A DNA stretch of 64,000 nucleotides from Mycobacteroides chelonae (GCA_014204435.1 JACHLF010000001.1:512791-576790); one strand, 5' to 3'. Counted from the stretch's first letter, positions 28,636-38,091 are shown. The notes: generated by a model not told the origin, from the sequence alone. Translations and numbers: made by a program.

Positions 28636-28694
28636 CACGAGCAAATGGCGAGCCGATGCGACTCTCATAGGGTCGACAGGGAGGTCTGCGAATC

Positions 28695-29093
28695 ATGAGA
28701 ATTGCATGGAATAACTTGCGGGACAAGGCATATGCGGCCACCAAGCACGCCTATGCGCCGTATTCGAAGTATCCGGTGGGCGCCGCCGCGCTTGTCGACG
28801 ACGGTCGGGTGATCATCGGCTGCAATGTGGAGAATGTCTCATATGGCCTAGGTCTCTGTGCGGAGTGTTCTGTGGTCTGTGCCCTGGTCTCCTCCGGGGG
28901 TGGGCGGTTGGTGGCACTGGCCTGTGTCGATTCCCGCGGTGAGCCGCTGATGCCGTGCGGTCGGTGTCGCCAGCTACTTCTCGAACACGGCGGGCCTGAC
29001 CTGCTCATCGATCACCACGAGACCCCGCGACGGCTTACGGAGCTGCTGCCAGAGGCCTTCGGCCCCGATGACTTGGACCGGGGAAGGATCTGA
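28695..29093 (+). CDS. cdd: Cytidine deaminase
   Basis: A 132-residue homotetrameric-type cytidine deaminase for pyrimidine salvage (cytidine/deoxycytidine to uridine/deoxyuridine). The zinc site is complete: CAECSVVCAL with the catalytic glutamate, and PCGRCRQLL. The substrate-binding YAPYSKYPVGAA and NVENVSYGLGLC segments are present. A good Shine-Dalgarno (GGGAGGT, 28679-28685) precedes the ATG. Its stop overlaps the deoA start (TGATG), beginning a tightly coupled cdd-deoA-add operon. Confidence 0.95.
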   Translation: MRIAWNNLRDKAYAATKHAYAPYSKYPVGAAALVDDGRVIIGCNVENVSYGLGLCAECSVVCALVSSGGGRLVALACVDSRGEPLMPCGRCRQLLLEHGGPDLLIDHHETPRRLTELLPEAFGPDDLDRGRI

Positions 29094-30382
29094 TGGCAAA
29101 CTCGTACTTGTTCGACATGCCCTCGATCATTGCCACCAAGCGTGACGGCGGAGAGCTGAGCCCGGGCGTCATCGATTGGCTGATCGGGGAGTACACCCGC
29201 GGCGACGTCGGGGAGGAGCAGGTGGCAGCCCTGCTGATGGCCATCTACCTGCGGGGCATGAACACCGGCGAGACGTCGGCGTGGACCGCGGCAATCCTGG
29301 CCTCCGGCGAACGGCTGGACTTGAGCGGTATGACCCGCCCCACCGTCGACAAACACTCCACGGGCGGAGTGGGGGACAAGATCAGCCTGCCGTTGGTCGC
29401 CGTCGTGGCCGCCTGCGGGGCGGCGGTCCCCCAGCTGTCCGGGCGCGGTCTCGGGCACACTGGCGGCACTCTGGACAAGCTCGAGTCCATCGCGGGTATC
29501 CGTGTCGACCTGAGCAATGACGAGATACGTCAGCAGCTTTCCGAGGTGGGGGCGGTGATCTGTGCCGCGGGAGCGTCGTTGGCACCCGCTGATCGAAAGT
29601 TGTATGCGCTGCGGGACATCACTGGCACCGTCGAATCGATACCGCTCATCGCCGGCTCGATCATGAGTAAGAAGCTGGCCGAGGGGACGGCCGCACTGGT
29701 TCTGGACGTCAAGGTGGGCGCGGGTGCCTTCATGAAGTCCGAACAGCAGGCACGCGAATTGGCCTCGGCGATGGTCGATCTGGGTACCGCGCACGGCGTT
29801 ACCACCAGCGCCTTGCTCACCGCGATGGATACGCCGCTGGGCGCCACCGTGGGGAACGCGGTCGAGGTGCAGGAATCGCTCGATGTGTTGGCGGGTGGCG
29901 GGCCCGATGACGTTGTCGGACTCACCGTAGTTCTGGCCCGCGACATGCTTGCCGCGGCCGGCATCGACGGCAAGGACCCGGCTGCGACGCTCAACGACGG
30001 CTCCGCGATGGACGTGTTCCGCGCGATGATCCGTGCGCAGGGCGGCGACCTTTCGGTGCCGCTGCGTCTCGGGCAGTGTCAGGAGACCGTGCTCGCGCCG
30101 ATCAGCGGCGTCATGCACCGCATCGACGCGATGCCGGTCGGGGTCGCCGCGTGGCGCCTCGGCGCCGGGCGTAGCCGTCCCGGGGAGGCCGTGCAACACG
30201 GTGCCGGGGTGCGTATTCACCGGCGGCCGGGCGAGCCGGTTGTCGCAGGCGAACCGCTGTTCACGCTGTACACCGACACGCCCGAACGTATGCCCGCCGC
30301 GCTCGACGCCCTGGACGGCGGATGGGCTGTCGGTGCGGCACCCACCGCCACGCCACTGATCATCGATAGACTTCCTGTGTGA
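29093..30382 (+). CDS. deoA: Thymidine phosphorylase
   Basis: A 429-residue pyrimidine nucleoside phosphorylase that splits thymidine or deoxyuridine with phosphate. The family signature runs from [17 protein letters not shown]; the phosphate-site [14 protein letters not shown] is intact; [21 protein letters not shown] follows. The ATG overlaps the cdd stop by one base, and the stop overlaps the add start by three or four bases. Rv3314c type. Confidence 0.95.
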   Translation: MANSYLFDMPSIIATKRDGGELSPGVIDWLIGEYTRGDVGEEQVAALLMAIYLRGMNTGETSAWTAAILASGERLDLSGMTRPTVDKHSTGGVGDKISLPLVAVVAACGAAVPQLSGRGLGHTGGTLDKLESIAGIRVDLSNDEIRQQLSEVGAVICAAGASLAPADRKLYALRDITGTVESIPLIAGSIMSKKLAEGTAALVLDVKVGAGAFMKSEQQARELASAMVDLGTAHGVTTSALLTAMDTPLGATVGNAVEVQESLDVLAGGGPDDVVGLTVVLARDMLAAAGIDGKDPAATLNDGSAMDVFRAMIRAQGGDLSVPLRLGQCQETVLAPISGVMHRIDAMPVGVAAWRLGAGRSRPGEAVQHGAGVRIHRRPGEPVVAGEPLFTLYTDTPERMPAALDALDGGWAVGAAPTATPLIIDRLPV

Positions 30383-31467
30383 CGGCCGAACTTGATTTGG
30401 TGTCAATCACCCAGGCTCCCAAGGCGCTTCTGCATGACCATTTGGACGGAGGTCTGCGACCCGGCACCGTCCTCGAACTCGCCCGCGAATCCGGGTACGA
30501 GAACCTGCCGGCCGAAGACGAGGCGGCCCTGGCAGCGTGGTTCCGCACCGCCGCCGACAGTGGCTCCCTAGAGCAGTACCTGGAGACCTTCGCGCACACC
30601 GTGGGTGTCATGCAGACGGCCTCCGCGCTGCGCCGTGTCGCGGCCGAATGTGTCGAGGATCTTGCCGCCGATGGTGTGGTGTACGCCGAGGTGCGTTTCG
30701 CGCCCGAGCTGCACATCGACGCGGGACTGACCCTCGACGACGTCATGGACGCCGTGCTGGCCGGATTCGCCGACGGGGAGCAGCAGGCCAGCGCTGCGGG
30801 CAAGCGCATCAAGGTACGCACCCTGGTCACCGCGATGCGGCATGCCGCACGGTCACGGGAGATCGCCGAACTCGCCGTGAAGTTCCGCGACCGTGGCGCC
30901 GTCGGGTTCGACATCGCCGGAGCCGAGGCCGGCTATCCGCCGAGTCGCCACCTGGACGCCTTCGAGTGCATGCGGAATGCCAACGCCCGGTTCACCATCC
31001 ATGCAGGTGAGGGATTCGGATTGCCCTCTATCCACGAGGCGATCGCCTTTTGCGGTGCCGACCGGCTGGGCCACGGGGTGCGCATTGTCGACGATATCGA
31101 CGTCGACCCCGACGGCTCGGCGCATCTTGGGCGACTGTCCTCCCTACTGCGCGACAAGCGCGTGCCGCTGGAGCTGTGCCCGAGTTCGAATGTGCAGACG
31201 GGCGCGGTCGAGAGCATCGCCGACCATCCCTTTGACCTGCTGGCGCGGCTGCGGTTCCGGGTGACGGTCAACACCGACAACCGGCTGATGAGCGACACCT
31301 CGATGAGCCAGGAGATGCTGCGCCTCGTCGAGGCGTTCGGTTACGGCTGGAGCGATCTTCAGCGATTCACCATCAACGCCATGAAATCGGCCTTCATCCC
31401 GTTCAACGAGCGCTTGGAGATCATCGACGACGTGATCAAGCCAGGTTACGCGGCGCTGATCGGCTAG
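30379..31467 (+). CDS. add: Adenosine deaminase
   Basis: A 362-residue TIM-barrel zinc deaminase converting (deoxy)adenosine to (deoxy)inosine. Zinc and catalytic residues are visible: LLHDHLDGG (HxH), [10 protein letters not shown] with the zinc histidine and catalytic glutamate, LGHGVRI, and [16 protein letters not shown] with the catalytic aspartate. Translation starts at a GTG within the deoA stop. Together cdd, deoA and add feed nucleosides to the bases used by upp and punA further along. Confidence 0.95.
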   Translation: MTAELDLVSITQAPKALLHDHLDGGLRPGTVLELARESGYENLPAEDEAALAAWFRTAADSGSLEQYLETFAHTVGVMQTASALRRVAAECVEDLAADGVVYAEVRFAPELHIDAGLTLDDVMDAVLAGFADGEQQASAAGKRIKVRTLVTAMRHAARSREIAELAVKFRDRGAVGFDIAGAEAGYPPSRHLDAFECMRNANARFTIHAGEGFGLPSIHEAIAFCGADRLGHGVRIVDDIDVDPDGSAHLGRLSSLLRDKRVPLELCPSSNVQTGAVESIADHPFDLLARLRFRVTVNTDNRLMSDTSMSQEMLRLVEAFGYGWSDLQRFTINAMKSAFIPFNERLEIIDDVIKPGYAALIG

Positions 31468-31495
31468 CTGTGTGTAGGCGCGACGGCCGGCGGCA

Positions 31496-32809
31496 CTACT
31501 CGCGCCGCAGCCGTGCCTCCATCGCGCGCTCCAGATTCCGCCAGCGTTCGGCGGCATCCGCGAATGGGCCCTTCGGCTCGTCGTGCGTGTCCGGTTCGAG
31601 GAGATGTCCGACCAACTTGCCCAGCGGGGTATCGCTGTCCAACTCCGCGTCGACGCTGTCGTCCTCGGAGTATTCGGCAACGTCGGTGAGCAGCTCCACC
31701 GCCAGTTCCAGCTGGTCCCGGTCCACCTCGTCGATGCCGTCTTCCAGGTCGTCGGCGAGTCCGGTGAACACGTAGACGTTGTCGTCGGTGATGTCGATCC
31801 GCAGCGAGCCATCGGTGGCGGCGGTACGGATGTCGTCATAGGTGCTCAGGTCGGCGAGGTCGTGATCGTGCTCGTCGGCAAGGTATCGGGCCAGTGCCCG
31901 CTCGGAGCCGAACACGCTGATTCTTCCGTTGCGCCCCAAGAAGATCGGCTCGTCGTTGAGGTAGCAGCGCAGCGTGTAGAACGTGCCCGAGTTGGTGATC
32001 ATCTGGATCGGGTCGATACCGACCTCCAACCAGAAATCTTCGTCACCGCCGAGAACCAGATCGTCGTCCGCTGCGTCCTCATCCTCGTCTTCGTCTTCAT
32101 CGTCGGACTCGTCCGCGTCGTCCTCGGCGGATTCGTTGTCCGAGTCGGACTGCTCGTCGAGGAGATCCAGTTCGTCCTCGATGTCGTCCTCATTGTCGAC
32201 GGCGTTCTCGGCGGCAGCAAGCAGCTCGGCGTCGGCTGCCGCCGAGAGCTCTTCATCGACATCCGGTGTCGCGGCGATCTCGTCGATGGCGTCGACCACA
32301 GAGTCCCAGGACTTGCCGACGATGGCACCGATCTGGTTCCACCGCTTCAATCCATCTTTACCCTTGAAGCTTTCGGCTCCGGCCGACAGCGTTCCCAGCA
32401 CCGGGTTGCCGTTGATGAGCTTGTTGATCGGTGCCAGCTCGCAGACCGCGCCGATGGAAGCGACGATCGCCAGCGTGGCGCGCAGGGTGTCGACGGCGTC
32501 CTCGGTGGGTTCGTCGGCAACCAGCTCGGGTACGCCGATCAAGTCGTAGCGATTGTCGTCGTCGGGCTCGAGCTCGTCGGCCGACAGTGCACCGAGCGTT
32601 GACCACGCAGGGTGATCGACCAGGTCGTTGTCGTTGTCGGTTCGCACGAAGGCCACCAGATCGGCGACCGACTCGAACACATACAGATCGTCGTCCTTGC
32701 CGAGTAACGCCTCCCACTCGTCTCCGGCGTCGCGCCACCGAGGGGCCCACAGGGTGACCACGTCACCCTCTGTGAGCCCGAGTTCGATGGGAACGATGTC
32801 AGCAGCCAT
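31496..32809 (-). CDS. Acidic conserved hypothetical protein (Rv3311-like)
   Basis: A 437-residue protein rich in Asp and Glu. It has a conserved N-terminal part (IELGLTEGDVVTLWAPRWRDAGDEW, then LYVFESVADLVAFV), a middle helical part, an extremely acidic low-complexity insert (about residues 215-268, mostly D/E/S), and a conserved C-terminal part (FYTLRCYLNDEPIFLGRNGRISVFGS) that repeats the theme of the N-terminal one. No catalytic motif is apparent. Position and layout match M. tuberculosis Rv3311. The start is supported by a TAGGCT -10 six bases upstream. It is convergent with add. Confidence 0.8.
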   Translation of the reverse strand: MAADIVPIELGLTEGDVVTLWAPRWRDAGDEWEALLGKDDDLYVFESVADLVAFVRTDNDNDLVDHPAWSTLGALSADELEPDDDNRYDLIGVPELVADEPTEDAVDTLRATLAIVASIGAVCELAPINKLINGNPVLGTLSAGAESFKGKDGLKRWNQIGAIVGKSWDSVVDAIDEIAATPDVDEELSAAADAELLAAAENAVDNEDDIEDELDLLDEQSDSDNESAEDDADESDDEDEDEDEDAADDDLVLGGDEDFWLEVGIDPIQMITNSGTFYTLRCYLNDEPIFLGRNGRISVFGSERALARYLADEHDHDLADLSTYDDIRTAATDGSLRIDITDDNVYVFTGLADDLEDGIDEVDRDQLELAVELLTDVAEYSEDDSVDAELDSDTPLGKLVGHLLEPDTHDEPKGPFADAAERWRNLERAMEARLRRE

Positions 32810-32815
32810 GCGGCA

Positions 32816-32821
32816 AGCCTA
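32816..32821 (-). promoter_or_regulatory. Leaderless -10 for the Rv3311-like gene
   Basis: Minus-strand TAGGCT ends six bases (TGCCGC) before the ATG at 32809. Confidence 0.55.
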
Positions 32822-32904
32822 GCCAGAAGGCACGGCCCGAGGGAAAGACCCACCGCCAGAATCGGCGTGAGCGTGGCAACACGGACCGGTCATGTGCCGG
32901 TGAC

Positions 32905-33903
32905 CTACGAGTCGGCGTCCATTTCTGGGGCCGCGGTGAGCCTGACGAGGGCCGCAAACGCGTTGTCGCGCAAGGCGAATTTTGTGCCGGTGGCGTGCAG
33001 CCGCAGCCATCCGCCGGAGATGGCACGCAGCCGCAGGGTTCCGGCGGTTGATCCCGCCCGCAGCTCCTGGCGCATGTTCTTCGCCACGGCCGCGTCCTCG
33101 GGATGGATGCTCTTGGGTTGATCGGGGTCGTAATGCCACGCCAGATCGGGGAACGGCGCGTCGATCCATTTGAGGACGGCGAAGGTGTCGACGTTCATCA
33201 GCAACCGGTGTACGCCGGGGGTGGCGACAGCCTCCAAGATCTGCTGCGCCAATCCGACTCGAGGTTGGTGGGGACTGTTCTCCACGCGGGTGCACAGGAT
33301 TCTGTTGATACGGGTCACCGCTCCCGCCGCATCGGTTTCCTTGGACGCTCGTCCGGCGTAGTGAACTTGCAGGGTGTTGCCCTGATAGTCGGCGGCCAGG
33401 CATGTGCCACAAAATGTCGACTCAAGTTCGGGATTCACCACGTTGGCCATCAATTCGGCATTGCTCGGACTCGGCAACACCGGAGCAAGACCTTCGGCGA
33501 TGGCTTGTTTCTCGGATCTGTTGTGCGGATCGAAACCCATCACCTCGAAGTACCCCGCGGTGAGCGTCGTGATCGATGTGTCCAGATCGCCCAGGCACGC
33601 CCCGGCGACGGGCCGCTGCGGCGGCCCGACGTCCGCCGGCCCGAACCACACGTGGACGCCGTGGATATGCGCGCGCCCCATGGATATCGGATGCACGTGC
33701 ACCACGCGGTCACGTGCGGGTGTGTAGGCCATTGTGGCCTCACCCGTGCGTCGGCAGTCTGCGATCGCCGCCTCGATCAGGGGCCGGTGCCGATTGCGGC
33801 GCAGCACCGATTCGAGCGGCGCCATATTGCGTGCCTGCAATCCGATGGCTATCACCGTGGGTTCCCCGCCCAAGGTCTCTAGCAGCATCCAATCGCGCGA
33901 CAT
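32905..33903 (-). CDS. PAS-like conserved hypothetical protein, paralog 1
   Basis: A 332-residue protein paralogous to the next gene. Shared landmarks are the N-terminus (LLETLGGEPTVIA, then RNMAPLESVLRRNR) and a C-terminal stretch ILEAVATPGVHRLLMNV, VLKWIDAPFPDLAWHYDP and SIHPEDA. The last two resemble the PAS_3 pattern (W-x-x-D-P, then hHPDD) used by signalling domains, here without an attached kinase or output domain. No signal peptide. A sensor-like or ligand-binding role is a guess. The two paralogs are tandem on the minus strand, 61 bases apart. Confidence 0.6.
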   Translation of the reverse strand: MSRDWMLLETLGGEPTVIAIGLQARNMAPLESVLRRNRHRPLIEAAIADCRRTGEATMAYTPARDRVVHVHPISMGRAHIHGVHVWFGPADVGPPQRPVAGACLGDLDTSITTLTAGYFEVMGFDPHNRSEKQAIAEGLAPVLPSPSNAELMANVVNPELESTFCGTCLAADYQGNTLQVHYAGRASKETDAAGAVTRINRILCTRVENSPHQPRVGLAQQILEAVATPGVHRLLMNVDTFAVLKWIDAPFPDLAWHYDPDQPKSIHPEDAAVAKNMRQELRAGSTAGTLRLRAISGGWLRLHATGTKFALRDNAFAALVRLTAAPEMDADS

Positions 33904-33964
33904 CCGCGGATGTTAGCAATTTTGGGCGAACTCGCGGGGCCTGGTCCCACTCTGGATGGGGTGG

Positions 33965-34939
33965 CTAGCGACGCCGATGGGTGACGAGTGCGACGGTCGC
34001 GTTCTCGTTGAGCCGGACCACTTGGGTGGAGCAGTGCAACGGTTCCCAGCTGTCGTCATGGCAGCGGAACCTGATCACGGCCTCGGTGACACCGAACACG
34101 GAATTATCGATCATGAAGTTCAGATTCGCTTGGTCGTCCGGGTGAATCTTGGGGCGGCCCAGGGGATCGAACTCCCAATGCCATTCCGGGGCAGGCGGAT
34201 CGATCCATTTGATCAACTTGCGCGACGCGATCATGACCAACGCGCGATAGGCGCCCGGTTCGGCGGCGGCCTCCAGGACCTGTTCCTCCAGTAGCGGAAC
34301 CGGCGGTGCTGGTCTGCCCACGCGGAGGTTGATCGCGCGCCCCAGGCGCTCGGGGAGACCGTCCCCGTTGGGTTCGAGAACCAGTCGGCTTGCGAAGTGG
34401 CACAGCGTGGGAGTGCCGTCGCTGTCCACGCCGGGCCACGTGGCGCTGTACGTCATGCCTTCCGTCGCGGTGACGATGAGCCCCAGGACGTCCGTCTCGC
34501 CCGGATTGGGCGAGAGATAGCGGTACAGCTCGGGCATGCTGATTTCGGCGTGCGGCTCGTTGGCGCCCATCCCCATGGCCAGGGCGGCACCGTCGCTCAT
34601 GTGCAGGGCCCCGGTGTCGGCGTTGAGGACCACCGCACCGCCTTCGGCGGGAGGATCGGAGGGTGGGGGCGTGGCGCCCGCCCACAGCCATACCCCGTGC
34701 ACTCGCCCGTCGGGCATGGCGACCGGACGTACGTCGATCACCGAGTCTGAATCAGGTGGACCTATGCTGGCTGCCTTGTTTGCCTTTGTTGCCGCGGCGA
34801 CAACCCGGCGAATCAGGCCGAGGTTCCGATTGCGGCGAAGGAATGCGCTGAGCGGAACCATATTCCGCGGCTGATTGCCCGAAGCAATCACTGTTGGCTC
34901 GTCGCCGAGGGTTTCCAGGAGGAGCCACTCGCGTGCCAC
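33965..34939 (-). CDS. PAS-like conserved hypothetical protein, paralog 2
   Basis: A 324-residue paralog of the preceding entry: same opening (LLETLGDEPTVIASG, then RNMVPLSAFLRRNR) and the same C-terminal pattern (VLEAAAEPGAYRALVMI, IKWIDPPAPEWHWEFDP, KIHPDDQANLNFM). The middle region, where ligand specificity would be expected, differs, for example LYRYLSPNPGE here. No recognised enzyme motif. The PAS-type reading rests only on the W-x-F-D-P...HPDD spacing. Confidence 0.6.
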   Translation of the reverse strand: MAREWLLLETLGDEPTVIASGNQPRNMVPLSAFLRRNRNLGLIRRVVAAATKANKAASIGPPDSDSVIDVRPVAMPDGRVHGVWLWAGATPPPSDPPAEGGAVVLNADTGALHMSDGAALAMGMGANEPHAEISMPELYRYLSPNPGETDVLGLIVTATEGMTYSATWPGVDSDGTPTLCHFASRLVLEPNGDGLPERLGRAINLRVGRPAPPVPLLEEQVLEAAAEPGAYRALVMIASRKLIKWIDPPAPEWHWEFDPLGRPKIHPDDQANLNFMIDNSVFGVTEAVIRFRCHDDSWEPLHCSTQVVRLNENATVALVTHRRR

Positions 34940-35174
34940 ATTCGGATGCTATCAGCGGCGTGTGCGCGGTAGTCGGTTTGCCGAGGGTGTGGAGCATTGT
35001 GTCGAGTATCCCGAAAAGGTTGCGAAGAGCAGGTCAGACGCGATATTTTCGGCTTGCTCCCGCGATCGGCGGGCTAAGTACGGACCCTGTGCCTTCGGGC
35101 CGTGCCCGCAGTGTGGATGCGCTATGCCCGCGGCTGCCCGTCCGCAAACAAGCGCATCATCTTGGTCGCCGCGA
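34940..35174. other. Intergenic stretch between divergent genes, little recognised
   Basis: First part of a 372-base region between the second PAS-like gene (minus) and the FkbM methyltransferase (plus). No convincing reading frame or RNA gene was seen. An AT-richer patch (GCGATATTTTCGGC, about 35039-35052) may belong to a promoter. Confidence 0.3.
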
Positions 35175-35211
35175 GCACCTACCGATGCACATACGAGGGG
35201 TCGGTAGGTGC
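35175..35211. promoter_or_regulatory. Perfect 11-bp inverted repeat in the FkbM leader region
   Basis: GCACCTACCGA (35175-35185) and TCGGTAGGTGC (35201-35211) are exact reverse complements around a 15-base loop, about 100 bases upstream of the methyltransferase start. It is not followed by Ts. An operator for a dimeric regulator or a structured upstream transcript are both possible. Confidence 0.4.
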
Positions 35212-35298
35212 GACGGCGACTCTGGAAGATTCGCGACGCACCTCAAGACACTGGTCCGTGTGCCCGGCGGTTGGTGTGGCGGGGCATCGAGGTTCGAC

Positions 35299-35304
35299 TA
35301 GGGT
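35299..35304 (+). promoter_or_regulatory. Leaderless -10 for the FkbM methyltransferase
   Basis: TAGGGT ends seven bases before the GTG at 35312, which supports that GTG over the ATG two codons later. Confidence 0.5.
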
Positions 35305-35311
35305 GCCCCAC

Positions 35312-36061
35312 GTGGGCATGCGAGCGCTGAGATTGGCGCAAACCTATCTGCCGTTCCTGCGGCCTCTCAAATTCGGCGCATACAACATGGGCACCCGTCT
35401 GTTCGGATGGCGCATCGACCCCGAATTCCGCCTGCTGAGCCGGATGGGACCTATATCGCAGGCGGTCGATATCGGAGGCAATTGGGGGCAGAGTATTTGC
35501 GCGCTGCAACGCACGGCATCGCCGGAGCTGATTGTGAGCTTCGAGCCCAATGCCGTTCTTGCCCAGCGGCTTAGGCGCAGATATGAAAGTGATGCCGTGC
35601 GCGTGCACGGCTGTGGACTCTCCGATGCGGATGGCACCTTTGACCTCTTTGTTCCGCGATACCGCCGCTTCGTGTACGACGGCCTGGCCTCGCTGGACGA
35701 GAAGGAAGCGCGCGGTTGGCTCAACCCGGAGACCATGGCGGGATTCGACGAATCCAAGTTGACGATCGAACGCCACCCGGTGCCGGTTCGCCGGCTCGAC
35801 GACTTCGGCCTGGATCCTCAGGTGATCAAAATCGATGTGCAGGGTATGGAGGCCGCGGTGATCCGCGGAGGCCTCGCCACCATTACCGCGTCGCGGCCGG
35901 TGATGATCATCGAGACCCCGTCCGATGAGGTGGTTTCGTTATTGCAGCCAGCAGGTTTGGCACCGTACGCGTACCGAGACGGTCGACTTCGCCACGACTG
36001 GCGCGACGCCAAAAACACAGTTTTTCTTACCGATTCACATCGAGACCGCGCGGTTTTGTAG
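35312..36061 (+). CDS. FkbM-family SAM-dependent methyltransferase
   Basis: A 249-residue FkbM-type O-methyltransferase. The SAM motif is AVDIGGNWGQSICAL, the ribose-binding acidic residue is in VSFEPN, and the family signature IKIDVQGMEAAVIRGG follows. In mycobacteria FkbM-type enzymes often methylate sugar hydroxyls of glycolipids such as glycopeptidolipids, so a glycolipid substrate is possible but not shown. It stands alone, not in a glycolipid cluster. The GTG start is supported by a -10 hexamer; an ATG at 35318 is in frame. The next gene ends 13 bases downstream in convergent orientation. Confidence 0.82.
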   Translation: MGMRALRLAQTYLPFLRPLKFGAYNMGTRLFGWRIDPEFRLLSRMGPISQAVDIGGNWGQSICALQRTASPELIVSFEPNAVLAQRLRRRYESDAVRVHGCGLSDADGTFDLFVPRYRRFVYDGLASLDEKEARGWLNPETMAGFDESKLTIERHPVPVRRLDDFGLDPQVIKIDVQGMEAAVIRGGLATITASRPVMIIETPSDEVVSLLQPAGLAPYAYRDGRLRHDWRDAKNTVFLTDSHRDRAVL

Positions 36062-36073
36062 CGGCGGAACCGG

Positions 36074-36415
36074 TTACGGCTGCGGATTCTTCAGATCCAC
36101 CAGCAGTTGCGCCAGCACGCGTTCCCGGTGATCGAATGCCTGCCCTGCGGCCGCGGCTGCGGTGGCCACCACGATCTGCCCGACGATCTTGGGCGACAGC
36201 TTGGTGACCGAATCGTCTAGTCGCAGGTTGGTCAGCGCACCATTGCCGTTGGCTTCCGCCTCGACATGTCCCTGCGCCGAACGGGCCCATCCGCGAAGGC
36301 CTTTCAGCTCCTCGACGGCGCTGTTCAGAATGTGACCCCCGGCGCGGGCTCGTGTCATGGTCTCTTGGTATTGCTGTTCGAGTGCCCGGAAGAAGGTGAG
36401 GTCAGGCTCGGTCAT
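36074..36415 (-). CDS. YbaB/EbfC-fold small protein, EspL-like
   Basis: A 113-residue protein with the YbaB arrangement: N-terminal long helix (FFRALEQQYQETMTRARA), beta-hairpin centre (HVEAEANGNGALTNLRLDD), then LSPKIVGQIVVATAAAAAGQA and a C-terminal helix. EspL (Rv3880c) of the ESX-1 locus is a YbaB-like protein of the same size, thought to stabilise secreted partners. Its ATG overlaps the upstream gene's stop by one base (TGATG), and it is the last gene of the four-gene cassette. Confidence 0.7.
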   Translation of the reverse strand: MTEPDLTFFRALEQQYQETMTRARAGGHILNSAVEELKGLRGWARSAQGHVEAEANGNGALTNLRLDDSVTKLSPKIVGQIVVATAAAAAGQAFDHRERVLAQLLVDLKNPQP

Positions 36416-36768
36416 CAGGATCTCCGTTCCATCTGCTCTTCGGACTGCCGCAGCTCGATGTCGGCAACTTGGGCGGGCGTCGCCAGACCGATCTTGTCGA
36501 GGAGGTAGTCGGGGATGCCGCTCTCGGCAAGCTCCTCGCGCCGTGCAGCGCCGCAGCGCGCAGCACCGAGTTCGCACAGGTTCTTGATCTCCTGTGCCAG
36601 TGCCGAGGCGCCGCGACTGAGCATGTCGGGTTCGATGTGAACCTCAAGCGGCAGCCCGAATTCTGAAACCTTGACCCGCAGCGTGCGAGCGCGATTGGTC
36701 ATATCGATGCTCGCACGCGGCTCGGGCCGCGGCACTCCCGAACTAGGAAGTGGGTCGGTAGAATCCAT
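36415..36768 (-). CDS. Small conserved hypothetical protein of the T7SS-like cassette
   Basis: A 117-residue protein. After a Pro/Ser-rich start it has a beta-rich core (LRVKVSEFGLPLEVHIEPDML) and helices (GASALAQEIKNLCELGAARCGAARREEL, IPDYLLDKIGLATPAQ). The V-x-V...G-x-x-L-x-V-x-I-x-P pattern recalls a second YbaB-like fold, weakly. The ATG at 36768 has a good Shine-Dalgarno (GCAGGGA) and makes the gene overlap the hydrolase 3' end by 26 bases; a later ATG at 36702 removes the overlap. Confidence 0.6.
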   Translation of the reverse strand: MDSTDPLPSSGVPRPEPRASIDMTNRARTLRVKVSEFGLPLEVHIEPDMLSRGASALAQEIKNLCELGAARCGAARREELAESGIPDYLLDKIGLATPAQVADIELRQSEEQMERRS

Positions 36769-38089
36769 GGAATCCCTGCCCGGCGTTGGTGGTGCGGATC
36801 GGGGAGATCTGCACCGGATCACCGGCCTCGACCATCATGCCGTTGCCGATCACCATGGCGACGTGGCCATCCCACACCGCGAGGTCACCTGGCATGACAG
36901 ATCCTTGGTCCACCTTGACGCCCACGCCCTGCTCCTGCGCGAGGCGGGGGATGTCGACGCCGGACTGGCCGTATGCCCACTGGGTCAAGCCACTGCAGTC
37001 CAGACCGACACCGGGCTTGGTGCCACCCCACTCGTAGGGCACACCAACCTGGCTGAGCGCCTTGCGCACTGCTTCCGCCGCGGCGGCGTTCGGGGCCTGG
37101 CTGGTGCTGCCGTCCGGGAGGAACAGCTGCGCGCCTTTGCCCATGCTGCGTGGGTCAAGCAGCATCTTGGCCGCACTGGCGTTGGAGCTGCCCAGTCCGG
37201 AGGAGGTGCCGCCCGCGGTGCTGGAAGCGTGGCCACTGCCCGCACCGAACGGGTTGGCCAGCGCACCGGCGGCGATGCCGCTCATACCCGAGCCACCCGC
37301 CAGCGCACTGGCAGAACCGCTACCGCCACCGCCGAGCAGGCCGGTCAGGGCCTGGGGGATCTGGCCGAGGCCCTGACCCATGGAGCTCATGGTCTGGGTC
37401 ACGCCGCTCGCGACGCCGGACATCGCCTGAGTGCCGGCCTGGAGGCCGCCCTGCATGGCCGACATGGCGGGCTGGACGCTCCCGGACACAGGGGCGGACG
37501 GGTTGCCCATGTCGGCGCCCGCCATGCCGGTGAGTTCGCCGGCCTGTCCGGCCAGCTCTCCTTCAAGCTGCGCGGTGTGCTCGGCGACTCGTGCTGTGCA
37601 GCGGCTGGCGGCTTCCGCCAACTCCGCGGCAACACCCGGAACCCAGAGCAGTGGTGTCAATGCTTCGGACGTGTGCTGGAACTCCTGGAGGGCTTCACCG
37701 ATCAGGGCGCTGGCCCGCGAGGTGGACTCGGAGGCCTGTCCGACGTTGGCGCCCATGGCGCCGCTGCGGGTGGCCATGCTGCTGAGTGCCTGGCCGGCCA
37801 TGCCGGCGAACTGCCCTAGAGCCTGGGCAGCTGCACCTGCGAAGGTGCCGATCAGCTGGCTTCCGGCCTGCATGCCCTGCTGCATGACCTGCTGCATCAC
37901 CTGCATGCCACCCTCCAGCATCTTGCTGGGGTCCTGGCCCTCTTTGAACTGGCCGTTACCGACGGTGCCCGCCATGTCCATGGCCGGCCCGATCAGCCCC
38001 GCGGAGAACGGATTGTTCTCGAAGCTCGGGTAGTTCGTGTTGACAGCCTCGGACAAACGGCTGGGCGAGATTGGGCTTGTCTCAACCAT
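36743..38089 (-). CDS. NlpC/P60 peptidoglycan hydrolase with a type VII-substrate-like N-terminus
   Basis: A 448-residue protein. The C-terminal ~110 residues are an NlpC/P60 gamma-D-glutamyl peptidase domain: entry VRKALSQVGVPYEWGGTKPG, catalytic Cys365 in LDCSGLTQWAYGQ, catalytic His409 in WDGHVAMVIGNG, and likely third polar residue Glu421 in VEAGD. The N-terminal two thirds has no Sec signal. It is helical, Met/Gln/Ala-rich (MQVMQQVMQQGMQAG), then Gly/Ser/Ala-rich low complexity (about residues 195-305), as in ESX-secreted effectors, with a YxxxE sequence (YPSFE) near the start. It starts two bases after the EspC-like gene. Inferred role: peptidoglycan cleavage after type VII export. Confidence 0.82.
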   Translation of the reverse strand: MVETSPISPSRLSEAVNTNYPSFENNPFSAGLIGPAMDMAGTVGNGQFKEGQDPSKMLEGGMQVMQQVMQQGMQAGSQLIGTFAGAAAQALGQFAGMAGQALSSMATRSGAMGANVGQASESTSRASALIGEALQEFQHTSEALTPLLWVPGVAAELAEAASRCTARVAEHTAQLEGELAGQAGELTGMAGADMGNPSAPVSGSVQPAMSAMQGGLQAGTQAMSGVASGVTQTMSSMGQGLGQIPQALTGLLGGGGSGSASALAGGSGMSGIAAGALANPFGAGSGHASSTAGGTSSGLGSSNASAAKMLLDPRSMGKGAQLFLPDGSTSQAPNAAAAEAVRKALSQVGVPYEWGGTKPGVGLDCSGLTQWAYGQSGVDIPRLAQEQGVGVKVDQGSVMPGDLAVWDGHVAMVIGNGMMVEAGDPVQISPIRTTNAGQGFHGFYRPTS

Positions 38090-38091
38090 GG

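Noticed and set aside
34894..35301. 135-residue plus-strand frame before the FkbM gene
   Set aside because: It begins antisense to the PAS-like gene, has low-complexity Arg/Gly composition and no family features.
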